Below are positions 35,985-47,729 of a DNA stretch of 64,000 nucleotides, one piece after another; positions within the stretch are counted from its first letter, which is position 1; each line of letters starts with the position of its first letter. The notes beneath the pieces were generated by a model. It searched no databases. It saw only the letters and a program-made list of their open reading frames with translations, and was not told the origin of the DNA. Both the position numbers and the translations under genes were made by a program. The DNA comes from Hydractinia symbiolongicarpus (lineage: Eukaryota > Cnidaria > Hydrozoa > Anthoathecata > Hydractiniidae). Where the stretch lies: contig NC_079878.1 of the NCBI RefSeq assembly GCF_029227915.1, positions 7,810,001 through 7,874,000 of the forward strand, written 5' to 3'.

Positions 35985-36190
35985 AGAATTCATGTTCAAT
36001 ACATGTACAATACATGTGCAATACAGCGCAATACAGTAGAACACAGTACAATACATGCAAAAAACATGCACATTTCATGTACAGTATGTACAATACATGT
36101 AGAATACAATAAAATACAGGTAGAAAATATGTAAATCGCATGCAAAGTACACCTAAGTTACATGTAAAATGCAGTGCAATACAGCACATT
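35985..36190. repeat. Degenerate minisatellite of the type ACAATACATGT
   Basis: About 200 bases of loosely repeated tacatgtacaatac and tgcaatacagt blocks, roughly 10-11 bases per unit. A second array of the same type occupies 36886-37075. Cys/Tyr-rich frames on the minus strand are artefacts of the repeat. Confidence 0.7.
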
Positions 36191-36206
36191 GTTAAACGTC
36201 TGGATT

Positions 36207-36298
36207 TTAGGCGGGCAATACGGGTTTTTAGGCATTCCGATTGGCTTAGCGCTCTTGCCTACTGGTCGATATTTTGCGGTATTGCCCGTCGTCAAAAA
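36207..36298. repeat. Small foldback with gacgggcaatacc-type ends
   Basis: The left end gcgggcaatacggg (36211) and the right end gcggtattgcccgtc (about 36276-36291) are inverted copies. The unit sits directly after the first minisatellite array. Confidence 0.45.
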
Positions 36299-36733
36299 AA
36301 ATGGTAGCTTAAAACGTAAACAAGCACGAAAAACAAGTTTTAAAAAGTATTGAAAATGATTATATATCTAACTCCTTACAATACATTTATCGATAAAATC
36401 GTTTCCATGGGATAGAAACAACAATGATTCTTCAGCTTTTTGGTTACTCCGTCAACATAAAAGTCGTTGAAGTCAATGTTATTCTTAGCTTAGCTGGCTT
36501 GCTAGTTAAAAAAATTACTTCAATATTCGCTGTAACTAAATTTAGTGGAACATTCTACTTTTCACATTCTTCTGTAAGTGTAAACATCGTAATGTTTTGT
36601 TTACAAAAATTTATTCTATAGGAATTTTTGAATTCTGCATTTGTTTTCAGACAGGACTGTTTTGAATTTTGACCTCGAGTGTTAACGAAAGTAGTGCAAG
36701 TGAATGATATTATTATAAGGACATTAAACAAGT

Positions 36734-36873
36734 ACAATAATAACCGATCACCCTGTGCTGTACCGAAAATATCGCCCTCAGTCATTGCACTACAGACCTT
36801 GCAAGCTCGGTCGGTACTTAGACTTCTCGGGCGATATTTTGCGGAGCAGCCCAGGGTAATCGGTTATTATTGT
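36734..36873. repeat. Imperfect inverted repeat (foldback) of about 140 bp
   Basis: The left arm acaataataaccgatcaccc, continuing to gaaaatatcgccc, pairs with the right arm gggcgatattttgcgg continuing to agggtaatcggttattattgt. The arms are about 48 bases and mostly matched. It lies between the two minisatellite arrays and ends a few bases before the second one. Confidence 0.7.
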
Positions 36874-36885
36874 GTTAGTTCAAAA

Positions 36886-37075
36886 CATGTACAATATATG
36901 TGCAATACAGTACAACACAGTACAATACGTGTTAAAGACATGCACAGTAGATGCAAAATGCATACAGTGCAATACATGCAAAATAAATGCACAGTACATG
37001 TAAAATAAATGTAAAATACGTGTATAATACATGTACGATACATGCACAATACAATCCAATGCAGTACAATAAGGT
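36886..37075. repeat. Second degenerate ACAATACATGT minisatellite array
   Basis: Same unit type as the array at 35985-36190 and same orientation. The pair brackets the two foldbacks at 36.2 and 36.8 kb, a possible composite repeat. Confidence 0.7.
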
Positions 37076-37684
37076 ACAGCTGGTCAACAAGTCTATGTCG
37101 ATAACTTCTATCCGTTTTAATTTATAATGTCTTCAAAAATACCGAGCTTGCATGTTTTATTACCGTGTGTACAGAATGCTAAAAAAAAACCCACGTACTT
37201 TGCTTTCGAGAGCATTGCGGGGGAAAAAAATTCCAAAATGGCGATTTTGTAGCGATTTTCTCATAACATACTGAGAAAATGCTGTAGTGTTTATAAAAGT
37301 GTTAAATATTATATTAAGAAAATCCTTTAACTGGTGTATTACTAGCTCAATGTAGCATCACTCTTTACTGCCTGCGATATTACAGTGAAGTTGCCAAGAA
37401 ATGATTGTGAAATTAAAAAAAATGTTTACCATGCAGCAATAAGTCAGACTCTTGACTAAAGAATGCATGCTCTTTTATATTTACAAATTTGGAGGACATG
37501 AATACTCACACATCACGGTTCTTTAATAATTTTAAAAAATTGCATTACGTTGATCATACATTGTTGATCATTTATGTATTCCAACATTACATACAGTATT
37601 TATTATAAGCCTATTTCAATATCAATTTTATTACGCAAAATACTGAGCCAAAACATGCATAGCTATTCATTTTGAATTCTAATA

Positions 37685-38425
37685 GCGTCAAACTTTTAGG
37701 CATTTATATTGACTCAAAGTTATGTTATAACTTACATGTGAAAGAAGTGTGAAAAAAAGTTTCGCAAAAAACGAAAGCTCCTGCAAGTATACGTAATTTT
37801 CCTAATTCGCTGCAAGTCACTCGTTTATTTAACGCATATATTTTGTCACAATTAAACTATTGCCCTCCTGTGTGGATGTTTTGTAATAAAAGGTCTCATC
37901 AACTCCTTACAAGTACTCACCGTCGGGCTTTATCAGTGAGATAAATTGACTTCTCTCTTACAGACTCAGATTATTTGACTAGATTAAATCAAGACTCACT
38001 TCACCAGAAAAAACCTCCGCTGTTTAGTTATAGAAGTGTACAAAAGTTTACACCACATTGGGCCTAGCTTGATGGTCTACTTTTGATAGGGTGTTCCACC
38101 CTTACGAGCTCAAAAGAGGTGTCAGTGTTACAACCCTAGGGTAAGCAACAATTATGGTTTAAATTCTTTCTACGTCAGAGCGGCGTAAGCATGAAACTAC
38201 TTGTCAGTGTCCATAAAAATGCATCCTCTTTGAATGAATTTAAAGCATTGTTAGGTAACACTAGCATATACTGTCAGTGCTTTATTTGTCGGTAATGACG
38301 TATGTATTTGCAAATGTTTTTAACATTGTATTTAGTTTTTAGTTTTTATTAATTGGTGTAGATTAGTTATTTTGACTATACATGTAAACCAGCTCTAAAT
38401 AAAGAAAAAATAAAGAAAAATAATA
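37685..38425 (+). mobile_element. 3' end of a LINE reverse transcriptase, decayed
   Basis: The plus strand reads VKLLGIYIDSKLCYNLHVKEVCKK, then RLFNAYILSQLNYCPPVWMFCNKR and LLTSTHRRAL. This is the region after the catalytic motif of a CR1-like LINE. Later pieces (QKFTPHWA, NEFKALLG) are in the right order. Stops and frame changes break it. The 3' end runs into tandem taaagaaaaa (38398-38425), a typical LINE tail. The catalytic YADD region is missing, so this is a 5'-truncated copy. Confidence 0.75.
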
Positions 38426-40137
<1,712 letters not shown>

Positions 40138-40440
40138 GGATGTTCCTATTTGAAAACAGGATAGCCTGACATCCTATGTATAGCGACAACCGGCAGGCGT
40201 TGGATCAATTATATTATTGTTGTTGCGCGAAATTTGTATTATTGAGATTAGATCCAAAAAAAAAATTATTATTTTATTCCAACCAATATTGATTTCCTCT
40301 AACTTAAAAATAGTGATAATAATTGATTCAATAATTATTATTGGTAATACGTTGATTCAATTGTTATTTCCAACAACGGAAACAAATTGCCGTTTGACGA
40401 TATCGGATAGCCTGCCATCTCTAAATTTTTTCACGAATGG
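40138..40440. repeat. Flank carrying GGATAGCCTG cores beside the microsatellite
   Basis: Cores aggatagcctgacatcc at about 40159 and cggatagcctgccatct at about 40403 belong to the family of the 89-bp and 21-bp tandem repeats. Between them are TTA/ATT-rich bits and a small inverted repeat near 40375-40398 (aacgg/ccgtt). Confidence 0.5.
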
Positions 40441-41290
40441 CAAGAGAAAATGTTTACTGTATTGGGTATCAGCAGTTTTGCGCAGGAATCGTGGAAAAGT
40501 CCTTTGCAAGTCAATAGAGAGGGAAAGTCTTTGTTAGCCCCTTGATTATTTTTTTCTTGCGCTTTAGGTCATAACTTGAAATATGAAACCTATGTTTTTA
40601 TAAAATTACCGATCAATTTTACCTTGCGTATTTTTTAACGCAACGATGCGGTTCCTTTTTATTAGGACGCTGACCCACCCCTGTGTAAAAACCCGCATGA
40701 ATTTGCCCTTCACACACATATATTTTATGCTTGCTTGTCCGCCTGTCATCATGAACAAAGAAATTACTGATCAGATAGTCTAAAATAACGCAGTGGTGCA
40801 ACCGTTTCTAACACAGATAGACAACGTATATAATTGTTATAGAGAGGATTTCGCTTTGGCGATTAATGATTTTCCATTTTACTAAGGCCCAAGGAGAATG
40901 TTCCCAAGTACTACAAGGACGAGAAACTGTTCGAAATATTCTGTTCAATTATGAAGACTTCAATTGACAAGATACTTATACTATTTGGTATGGAAAGTCG
41001 CCGCGCCGGAATTATTTAAATCAGTAAAATGCTCGGATTAAGTGAAGTCGACTTAAAGTCTAGACCTTCTCTTGCAAAATGATAATGCAAATATGTTGAA
41101 GAACACAAAATAAGCAATTTAAAAACAGTACAACGAATTAAAAACATAATGTGTTTAAAAGGGGAATAAAATGGCACCTAAGCTGTGCACGAAAATTCAA
41201 CAACATACCCGAATAATATCAAGGAAGATATCGCGCCCTAACACAGTGATTATTTGAATATAATCTCTATCATAATTAATACCCGTATAC
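40441..41290. other. Intergenic, nothing recognised
   Basis: No gene or element supported. Confidence 0.35.
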
Positions 41291-41391
41291 GTCTGCTTGT
41301 CACGTAAAATGATAACCATAGTAGCGAAACATGAATTGCGGTAAAAAAAGGGCATGAGAACCCGTGGATTTTTCCACGGGCCACCGATTAG
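41291..41391 (+). mobile_element. Helitron-like non-autonomous element copy
   Basis: Aligns along its length with 11371-11477: gtctgcttgtcacgtaaaat at the left, gtagcgaaacatgaattgcgg in the middle, then hairpin cccgtgga/tccacggg at 41361-41380 and an 11-base end ccaccgattag followed by TATTTT. The terminus is TTAG instead of CTAG. Confidence 0.6.
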
Positions 41392-42337
41392 TATTTTCTA
41401 AATAACAATGGATCTTTAAAAACATATATCTTAACAAAATATGCAGACTGATGTCAGCAAAAGTTATTGCTGACAGTCATAATTTGAGGCATTAGTTTTA
41501 ATTGTCTCGTCATAAATCACGTTTTATGGCTTCTAACCCAAGACAAGGTAGGTTATGGGGGTAGGGCAGTTTTGGCTCTCTCCTCCCTCCTCCCCCTCCC
41601 TGACACCCTATACTCCGGCATGCATAGGGTAAAAATACACTGCTGCCTGAGGAGGAGAGGATGAAATTACTTTTTAGAGTAGAAAAAATCTGTACGAACA
41701 TACTTTGGAGAACAAAAAAAAAATCAATTTGCTGGCCACAGCACTGACATAATTATTAGTGTACAATGACGAAATTTACATTTTTACCGGAGGAGATTAA
41801 TATAAAAGAGTAAATCATTGGGAATTTTTAACCATGGGCTTCTTAGCTTTGCTGGATGTGAGCAAGCTGTTACTGTTTGTAGTTGCTAGCATTACATTTT
41901 CTTATCGATAATCGACATTCCTTGTTGGAATTTTATTTTACAGTTTTCATCAAAAAGGTGAAGAGCTAAATTATATTAAAAGTAAAGAAGTTTTAAAACG
42001 ATGTTAAAATAGCGGAAGGTATAACTAAACATTGAAATTTTAGGGAAATTCCTTTGAATCAATAAGATTGACGCAGTATCTGCTAAATTTGATAAACTAA
42101 TACTTAGCATTATCAAAAACAAACTATAAGCATAAGTAAACTATAAAGCTATATGTATTATGAAACTCACCCTTTTTTTCTTTGTAGATTTTTCTCTCGT
42201 AATTTATTCGAGTGCGCAACTGAACGAAGGTGTACTTCTCGAACAAGCCACATGATTCTAGATGAGTCCTCACTCTGTTTTCATCTAAGCTTCCACCTTT
42301 AATTAGTTCTTTTTCATGCATTAAAATTAATTTTAAA

Positions 42338-43369
42338 TCATGTTTCGGAAACAGTGATTTTCGCTTCATGACACACGGTGGTGTTTTTTTCGGTACGCAA
42401 CTTGTCATAAACCTGTCTAGGTGACGCAGTTAGAGTTGGTACAGCTGCGCATTTTTGTTTTACCTCCGGGAAACTCACATCATTATTGACAGGAAACGCC
42501 TCTTTCAGCTCTTTAATCTCTTGTTCTGACCACACTTTTCTTTTGCTTTCTTGTCTAGCTGCTTCGTTTGACTTGTCAGCTTGGAAAAGTTCTTTAACTG
42601 CTGTTGACCCAACCAAGGAAGACGTCTCCATATTTCTTAAGAAATAGTGTTCCTCTGCTGTCCTCATGCTGTGTGTCATCAACGTGGCGGCATCTTTTAA
42701 ATTACAGCTTTCCGATTCTCTTAATGCTGTGCTAACAGACTTCCGAATTATATTTGCTGAAAGATTTTTTGGAGGACATTTATCATTAAAATTACCAACT
42801 CTGTCCCACTGGAGATGAAAACGTTTACTGATGTCCTCAGGTGACACTTTCTTTCCTGACCAACTTAAAAATACGTACTCGCATTTTGGTAAAGTTTGTG
42901 GTCTGGCAAATTTCACGTATGTTGTCAAAAAATCAAATTCTTCTTCAGTAAGGATAATTTTAGCTGGGCCATAGGTGTCAAGTGTTTTATGGTCCCAAAC
43001 ATTTATTACAAATTTTCCATCAAGCTTCGCTGCCCTATCATATTCATTCATTGTGAGGTTGGCCGTCACACCAGATCTCTGTGCAATTGATAAATGAATA
43101 ACAGCATATAAATAATCTCTTACGGCGCAATACTCCGTCTGAGTTAGATCATAACCTATGTCTTCCTTTAAAAGTTTTAGTAAGGCTTCACCCTTTTTTG
43201 CTCCCTTGTTACTCTTAAGGTATCTTCCTACTTGCTCCTGATCAATGAGCATTTCTCGGTCGTCTGTTATCTGCTCAAATTTTACCAATTTCTCTTGCAC
43301 TTTAAAATTTTTTCTCCACTGCCGCAATTTTGAAATAAACGTTGTAATGTCTTGATGACTGCTGTTCAT
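42338..43369 (-). CDS. Tyrosine-recombinase (Crypton/integrase-like) domain with SANT-like tail, within the disrupted fusion
   Basis: An intact 343-codon frame, part of exon 3 of the fusion gene. Upstream in the same frame, before the ATG, sits KKYLYSLIDFCKFF, which looks like the helical core-binding region of tyrosine recombinases. Catalytic residues in the numbering of this frame: Arg98 (AQRSGVTANL, box I), Lys128 (WDHKT), Arg209 (NIIRKSVSTAL, box II; the usual His two residues earlier is Asn), His233 (MTHSMRTAEEHYF) and the nucleophile Tyr242, nine residues after the His as expected. Residues 265-325 (RKVWSEQEIKELKEAF onward) resemble a Myb/SANT module, which may bind DNA or chromatin. 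After a frame change near 42384-42390 the chain continues KRKSLFPKHDLKLIL to LRTRINYERK, perhaps a second such module. Assignment to Crypton-like recombinases rests on motif order only. Confidence 0.7.
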   Translation of the reverse strand: MNSSHQDITTFISKLRQWRKNFKVQEKLVKFEQITDDREMLIDQEQVGRYLKSNKGAKKGEALLKLLKEDIGYDLTQTEYCAVRDYLYAVIHLSIAQRSGVTANLTMNEYDRAAKLDGKFVINVWDHKTLDTYGPAKIILTEEEFDFLTTYVKFARPQTLPKCEYVFLSWSGKKVSPEDISKRFHLQWDRVGNFNDKCPPKNLSANIIRKSVSTALRESESCNLKDAATLMTHSMRTAEEHYFLRNMETSSLVGSTAVKELFQADKSNEAARQESKRKVWSEQEIKELKEAFPVNNDVSFPEVKQKCAAVPTLTASPRQVYDKLRTEKNTTVCHEAKITVSET

Positions 43370-44478
43370 TACTTCTTTTTCCTCAGCGATAAAAAATTTG
43401 CAAAAGTCTATTAGGCTATATAAGTACTTTTTGATACTGGTTGTTTTTTTTCCGTTTCTTGACAGTGCTTTGTAATGTATTTATCCCGAAAATCATTACC
43501 TCCATTTCTAAAAACGACGCTTAGGTCATCCTTTACTTCCATAACACGAAATATACGTCGTAATTCACTCGCAGTCAGGTAAACTGCCCTACGTTTTCTC
43601 TGTCTATCAGGGCCGATCATATAACATATGAAGTCTGTAACCACCACATTACTAGCAAGGTTATATATTACAGATTGTTCTCTTCATCGACAAGCTCAAA
43701 TTCACTTTTCTCAATTTCACTTTCCTTACCAAAAGAACTAGATTCGTTTCTGGTGTTGCATGCAATGTTTTCAACAACAATTTTTGGTCTTAGTCGTAGA
43801 TTATGAAATTCGCACGCATTGCACTGGAATCTGAACAGATTGCACGAAACTTTCCTCCACGTCATTTTCGTTCGCCTTTTGTTGTAACTGTGTAATAGGT
43901 GCAGTTGAAGTTGATACAGTGCTTTCCAATGTTCTATTTAAAAATACTTCCGAGACAGCCTTTCTTGGAGATTCGGAAACATTGCCTTGTATAAAGGGTG
44001 CTTGTTTCAGCAAATGATAATATAAAGGACCTTTTGGGATATTGTGTTGTTTCATGACGTGATCAGGTAGGTTTGTCCTCACCATCATGCAATTTTTAAC
44101 AGGACACGTTCTCTTGCGATGATAGTTCGGAGTTTTTTTTATCAATTTTACTTAACTTTTCGTTGCCTATTTTTGGTGTGCTACTAAAAAACTGACTGGA
44201 GGCTGTTGCAGCACTTTCCCAGCTCCACTTATGCTTTTGCCTTAAATGTATTGTGATGTAAGTCAGTTCAACATCACACACAGGGCATATAAACTTTCAA
44301 TTGGTCATTTTCTTCACTACATGTTTTATTGTGTGCTCTTTTTTTCTTCTTTAGACCCAAGCAGCAGCTCAATATTGTCATGAGTATAAGATTTACTTGA
44401 ATCGTCATAAACCTTGGTATTACAAAAACCGATTTGAGAATTCTTCTTAGTGGTATCTTCGTTAGAGTTTCCAGCCTG

Positions 44479-44480
<2 letters not shown>

Positions 44481-44514
<34 letters not shown>
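44481..44514. repeat. (AT)17 microsatellite inside the fusion gene
   Basis: Seventeen AT units. On the minus strand it would code for alternating Ile-Tyr. It ends in TTGCAG, a usable acceptor, followed by the open frame AGNSNEDTTKKNSQ. No donor GT is evident just before it, so an intron is uncertain. Confidence 0.9.
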
Positions 44515-44516
<2 letters not shown>

Positions 44517-46430
44517 GTTTGCCTATCAAGCTTTTTGTATTTTTTTTTATCCGGGGTTGGCGGAATTGAGTTATCTTCTGTCTTTCTAAATTCCCCTTTC
44601 GCAGAAAAAATTTCTCCCAAATCATTGGACGCAGTAGCCGCTTTTTGTTTTTTTAATTTTTCTTGAACTTCTAAACTGAGCTTCAAAGACTTCAAATATT
44701 TAGAACTTTTCCGCCATGGTAAATACTTTCCTTTATCACCGTAATCGTATCAAAGCTCTTCGTTTACGTCGATATCTTTACTTGCGACTAAGCATAGCTG
44801 TGGCATTTCACCAACATGATTTATTACCATTTGACAGTTCGAAAAACATTGCGGTGAGTCGTTGACGTATCTTGCCATGCAGTCAGATTTTGTTGCATTG
44901 ACGCAAGGTTTTTTATTTTTGTCAGAGAAATAAAAAAGGTATCTGGTTGAAATATTTTCTCCGTACTCTTTTGCGAGATCATCTGCTTCCGTCGCACTAA
45001 CTAAACTTCCTTTGTAGCTGAGCAAAGCATCTCCGTTTTTGAAGCACTTTGTTGCAAAGACACCATATCCTAATAAAAAGAATTAAAAAATTAGTAAACA
45101 GCTTCTATACCAGATCAATAGATATAAACTTGCGTATCATAATTCCTCAATTTTGTAGATATTTGCTAAAAATATTAAACTTAATCGACTGCCTGAGGGT
45201 GATCCGTCACCAGTCGGTTAGGGTGCAATATTTTGCTCGATATCATTCCGATTTTTTCGTATGGTGTGGAATTTTCGTGCCATTTTATCTATTGTTTTGG
45301 CGGTCAAAACAAGGGTACTCTTTGGATTAGAGATATCATTTTCACTCACTCAGCATGAATGTTTGAGATAAACATTTCCATCAGTTGCTACCTAGGGACG
45401 ATTTCTCGTCGATGATGATTAGTTGTTATCGGTAAAAGTAAAACAGTTGGGCAGGTTCACGCGTGTAGGTTGCTATTGATTGACATATTAACTCATTCTA
45501 TTTAAACAAAGGCGGTCGCATATAGTTACTAGTACAGTTTCACACCGTATTAGTAACTATATTGATACTTTTATATTGATATCGTCGTTTAACTCCAACG
45601 ACGAAAATCATTGTTATAAAACATTCGAAACAGATACACGGGTCTTTTAAAGAATGGGCGTGGCATACCACCGACTGGAAAGTTTTTAAACTTTTTTGGG
45701 TCAGCTACTAATAGTTACTAAGTTAAAGTATGTCAGAAGGTCATTTCCCCCTCCTTTGCCTCTTCCCATCTCCTGTCTGACCTGAATAGTGTTAAAGAAA
45801 AAATCAAATATTAAATACTCACCGATTACTGTGTCGATTTGATGCAAAGTAAATCCGTGGCCATCTTCAAGGGCTTCCTCCCAATCGCGTACCAAAAATC
45901 GATTATCCTGCATGAACATGAATTATTATGTTTTTTACTTTTCCATATAAAGCCTAGAACATTTTCAACATACCTTCGGTATTTTATATTCGTTTTATTT
46001 TCAAGGTTACCTCTGTGTAATGTTACAGACTTTAAAAACTGGATGATGACACAATGGTTACTTAAATGTATATAATTTTATTACCTTTTTCCAATTAGGA
46101 GGTTTTGAGGTAAACAACCAAAGATCATATTAAAATACCTCGTGTATCAATGTAATGTGCAGTAAAAGTATATAATAGTAACTTTTGGAGCAACATATAT
46201 TGTGGGATTAAATTCCTACACACGGGTGAGGACGCAGTGACTTTGTGTTGGTAATTATTTGCATAATTAGAATGTAAGATATTATAACTTACACGGTTTC
46301 TGAGTTTATATGCTTTCTTTTCAGTATCCATTGTTTTCGTTCACAAAGTCAAGGTGCTAAAAGAAGAAGATGCAGAGTAATTATTTGGGTTGACAGGCTA
46401 ATCCGTTGAACTTTCCTTAGTAATATATTT

Positions 46431-46830
46431 GGATAGCCTGAGATTTTTTCGCGGATTGTTGTTATATCTCGGCAAACTCGTATCCAGACTGATAAATTTT
46501 AATCTTAATAATAAAATCGGATAGCCTGACATCTTCACGCACATTGCTCTTCTGACTCGACCAGCTCCTACCCAGACTGATAAACTTTTAACCTCAATAA
46601 TAAAATTGAATAGTCTGACATCTTCACGCACATTGCTCTTTTGACTCGACAAACTCGTACCCAGACTGATAAAATTTTAACCTTAATAATAAAATTGGAT
46701 AGCCTGATAAATAAATGAATACTTACTTAATTAATTAATTCAGGATAGTCTGGTATTTACACTAAATTCCCTTTTAATCTTAATACTAAAATGCGATAGC
46801 CTGAAAATTTTTTTAATATTTCTCTCATAA
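46431..46830. repeat. 89-bp satellite array 1 (GGATAGCCTGACATC family)
   Basis: Unit starts (ggatagcctg or close variants) at 46431, 46519, 46608 and 46697 give spacings of 88-89 bases. Two shorter truncated units follow at 46743 and 46794. Each unit reads ggatagcctgacatctt, cgcacattgctctt, actcgacaaactcgtaccc, agactgataaa and taataataaaat before the next core. Confidence 0.9.
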
Positions 46831-47627
46831 CTCAACAAACTCGGTACACAGACCTACAATGTTTTATTATTTCTAACAGATTTGTGTTTCCATTATCAAA
46901 AAGTGAAGAAGAGCCCTGGGGAGGAGGTTGACATTTTGTGTTGTGATTAGCACTATGATTTTACTAATTTTGCGTTAACGCGGCGAGTTGCCGTAATTGA
47001 TCACCGCGGTTAAAATAGAAAATAAAATATGATAATGCTACGGCCGCGAATTTTGCAAACTAGAGACTTTTGATTTCGATGATTGAATTTGTTTCATCTA
47101 CAAATATTGAGAAAATATTATAGTTGTTCATATCTAGGCCTCCATATTTTGTATAGCTACTTGTAAAGTATATATGTAAAAATACCCTGGCCGGAGTTAG
47201 CATTTTGTATGGTAAAATTTGTCTATTATTGGTCCTTAGTATTGTAGTAAGTAGAACGTACTAGACAGTTAAATCCTTAAGTCAATAACATTTTTACTTT
47301 CACAAGATATTTCGTCATAGTCATGACTTACCAAAGTATTGGAAAACAACTTTATCAATGGCGTTATATTGTGTCAAATATATCTAGTTTGACAGTCTGT
47401 TTTCTATTCCCATCAAGAAGCTGAAGTACTTTTTTTTCGCAGATTACTTTTAGCATATTTTGGGAGCTTTTAATTCTGATACCTTTCAAAACTAAGATTG
47501 TGTTATTGTTGTGTACTACTAATTCTATTTAAACCATGATATGTAGAGATTTGTCGGATACTTCTTAACCAACATTTGACCTAAAATCATAACGACAACC
47601 TCAGTTTCTTTGATTTTTTTTACTATA
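46831..47627. other. Intergenic, nothing recognised
   Basis: No gene or repeat supported. Confidence 0.35.
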
Positions 47628-47729
47628 CTATTCGGTAACCCGTGGGTAAATCCACTAACTCGCCCGTCCTTTATTTGCCGCATTATATGTTTCGCTACTG
47701 CGGTTATCATTTTGCGTGACAAACAGACG
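47628..47729 (-). mobile_element. Helitron-like non-autonomous element copy
   Basis: The minus strand reads GTCTGTTTGTCACGCAAAAT, GCAGTAGCGAAACATATAA, AAAGGACGGGCGA, then a hairpin-like GTGGATTTACCCACGGG and terminal CCGAATAG followed by T. This is colinear with the copy at 11371-11477. Confidence 0.6.

Larger units (their letters stand above)
42155..46331 (-). pseudogene. SET / C2H2 zinc finger / tyrosine recombinase / SANT-like fusion gene, disrupted
   Basis: Exon 1 (46331-46293) starts MDTEKKAYKLRNR. Exon 2 (45907-45823) encodes DNRFLVRDWEEALEDGHGF to TVI. Exon 3 starts at 45069 with YGVFATKCFKNGDALLSYKG. Borders are GT-AG with matching phases. Exons 2-3 form a SET domain like KMT5A (histone H4 Lys20 methyltransferase family), with YGVFATKCFKNGD, DCMARYVNDSPQCFSNCQM, DIDVNEEL and YDYGD. 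A TGA at 44752-44750 interrupts between EEL and YDYG; it sits where CGA or another sense codon would be expected. The frame goes on past it to an (AT)17 tract at 44481-44514. Then come two zinc-finger-like modules (CPVCDVEL then HLRQKH; CPVKNC then HVMKQH), a recombinase domain (42338-43369), and SANT-like parts to a GTGAGT donor at about 42170, so a further 3' exon may exist. Frame changes occur near 44339-44345, 44290, 44133-44140, 43801-43865, 43650-43680, 43444-43451 and 42384-42390, several at T/A runs. It is either a decayed transposon-related gene or a real gene with homopolymer assembly errors. Confidence 0.75.

Noticed and set aside
35950-36189. Cys/Tyr-rich small protein on the minus strand
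   Set aside because: It is a translation of the ACAATACATGT minisatellite, and a similar frame occurs in the second array.
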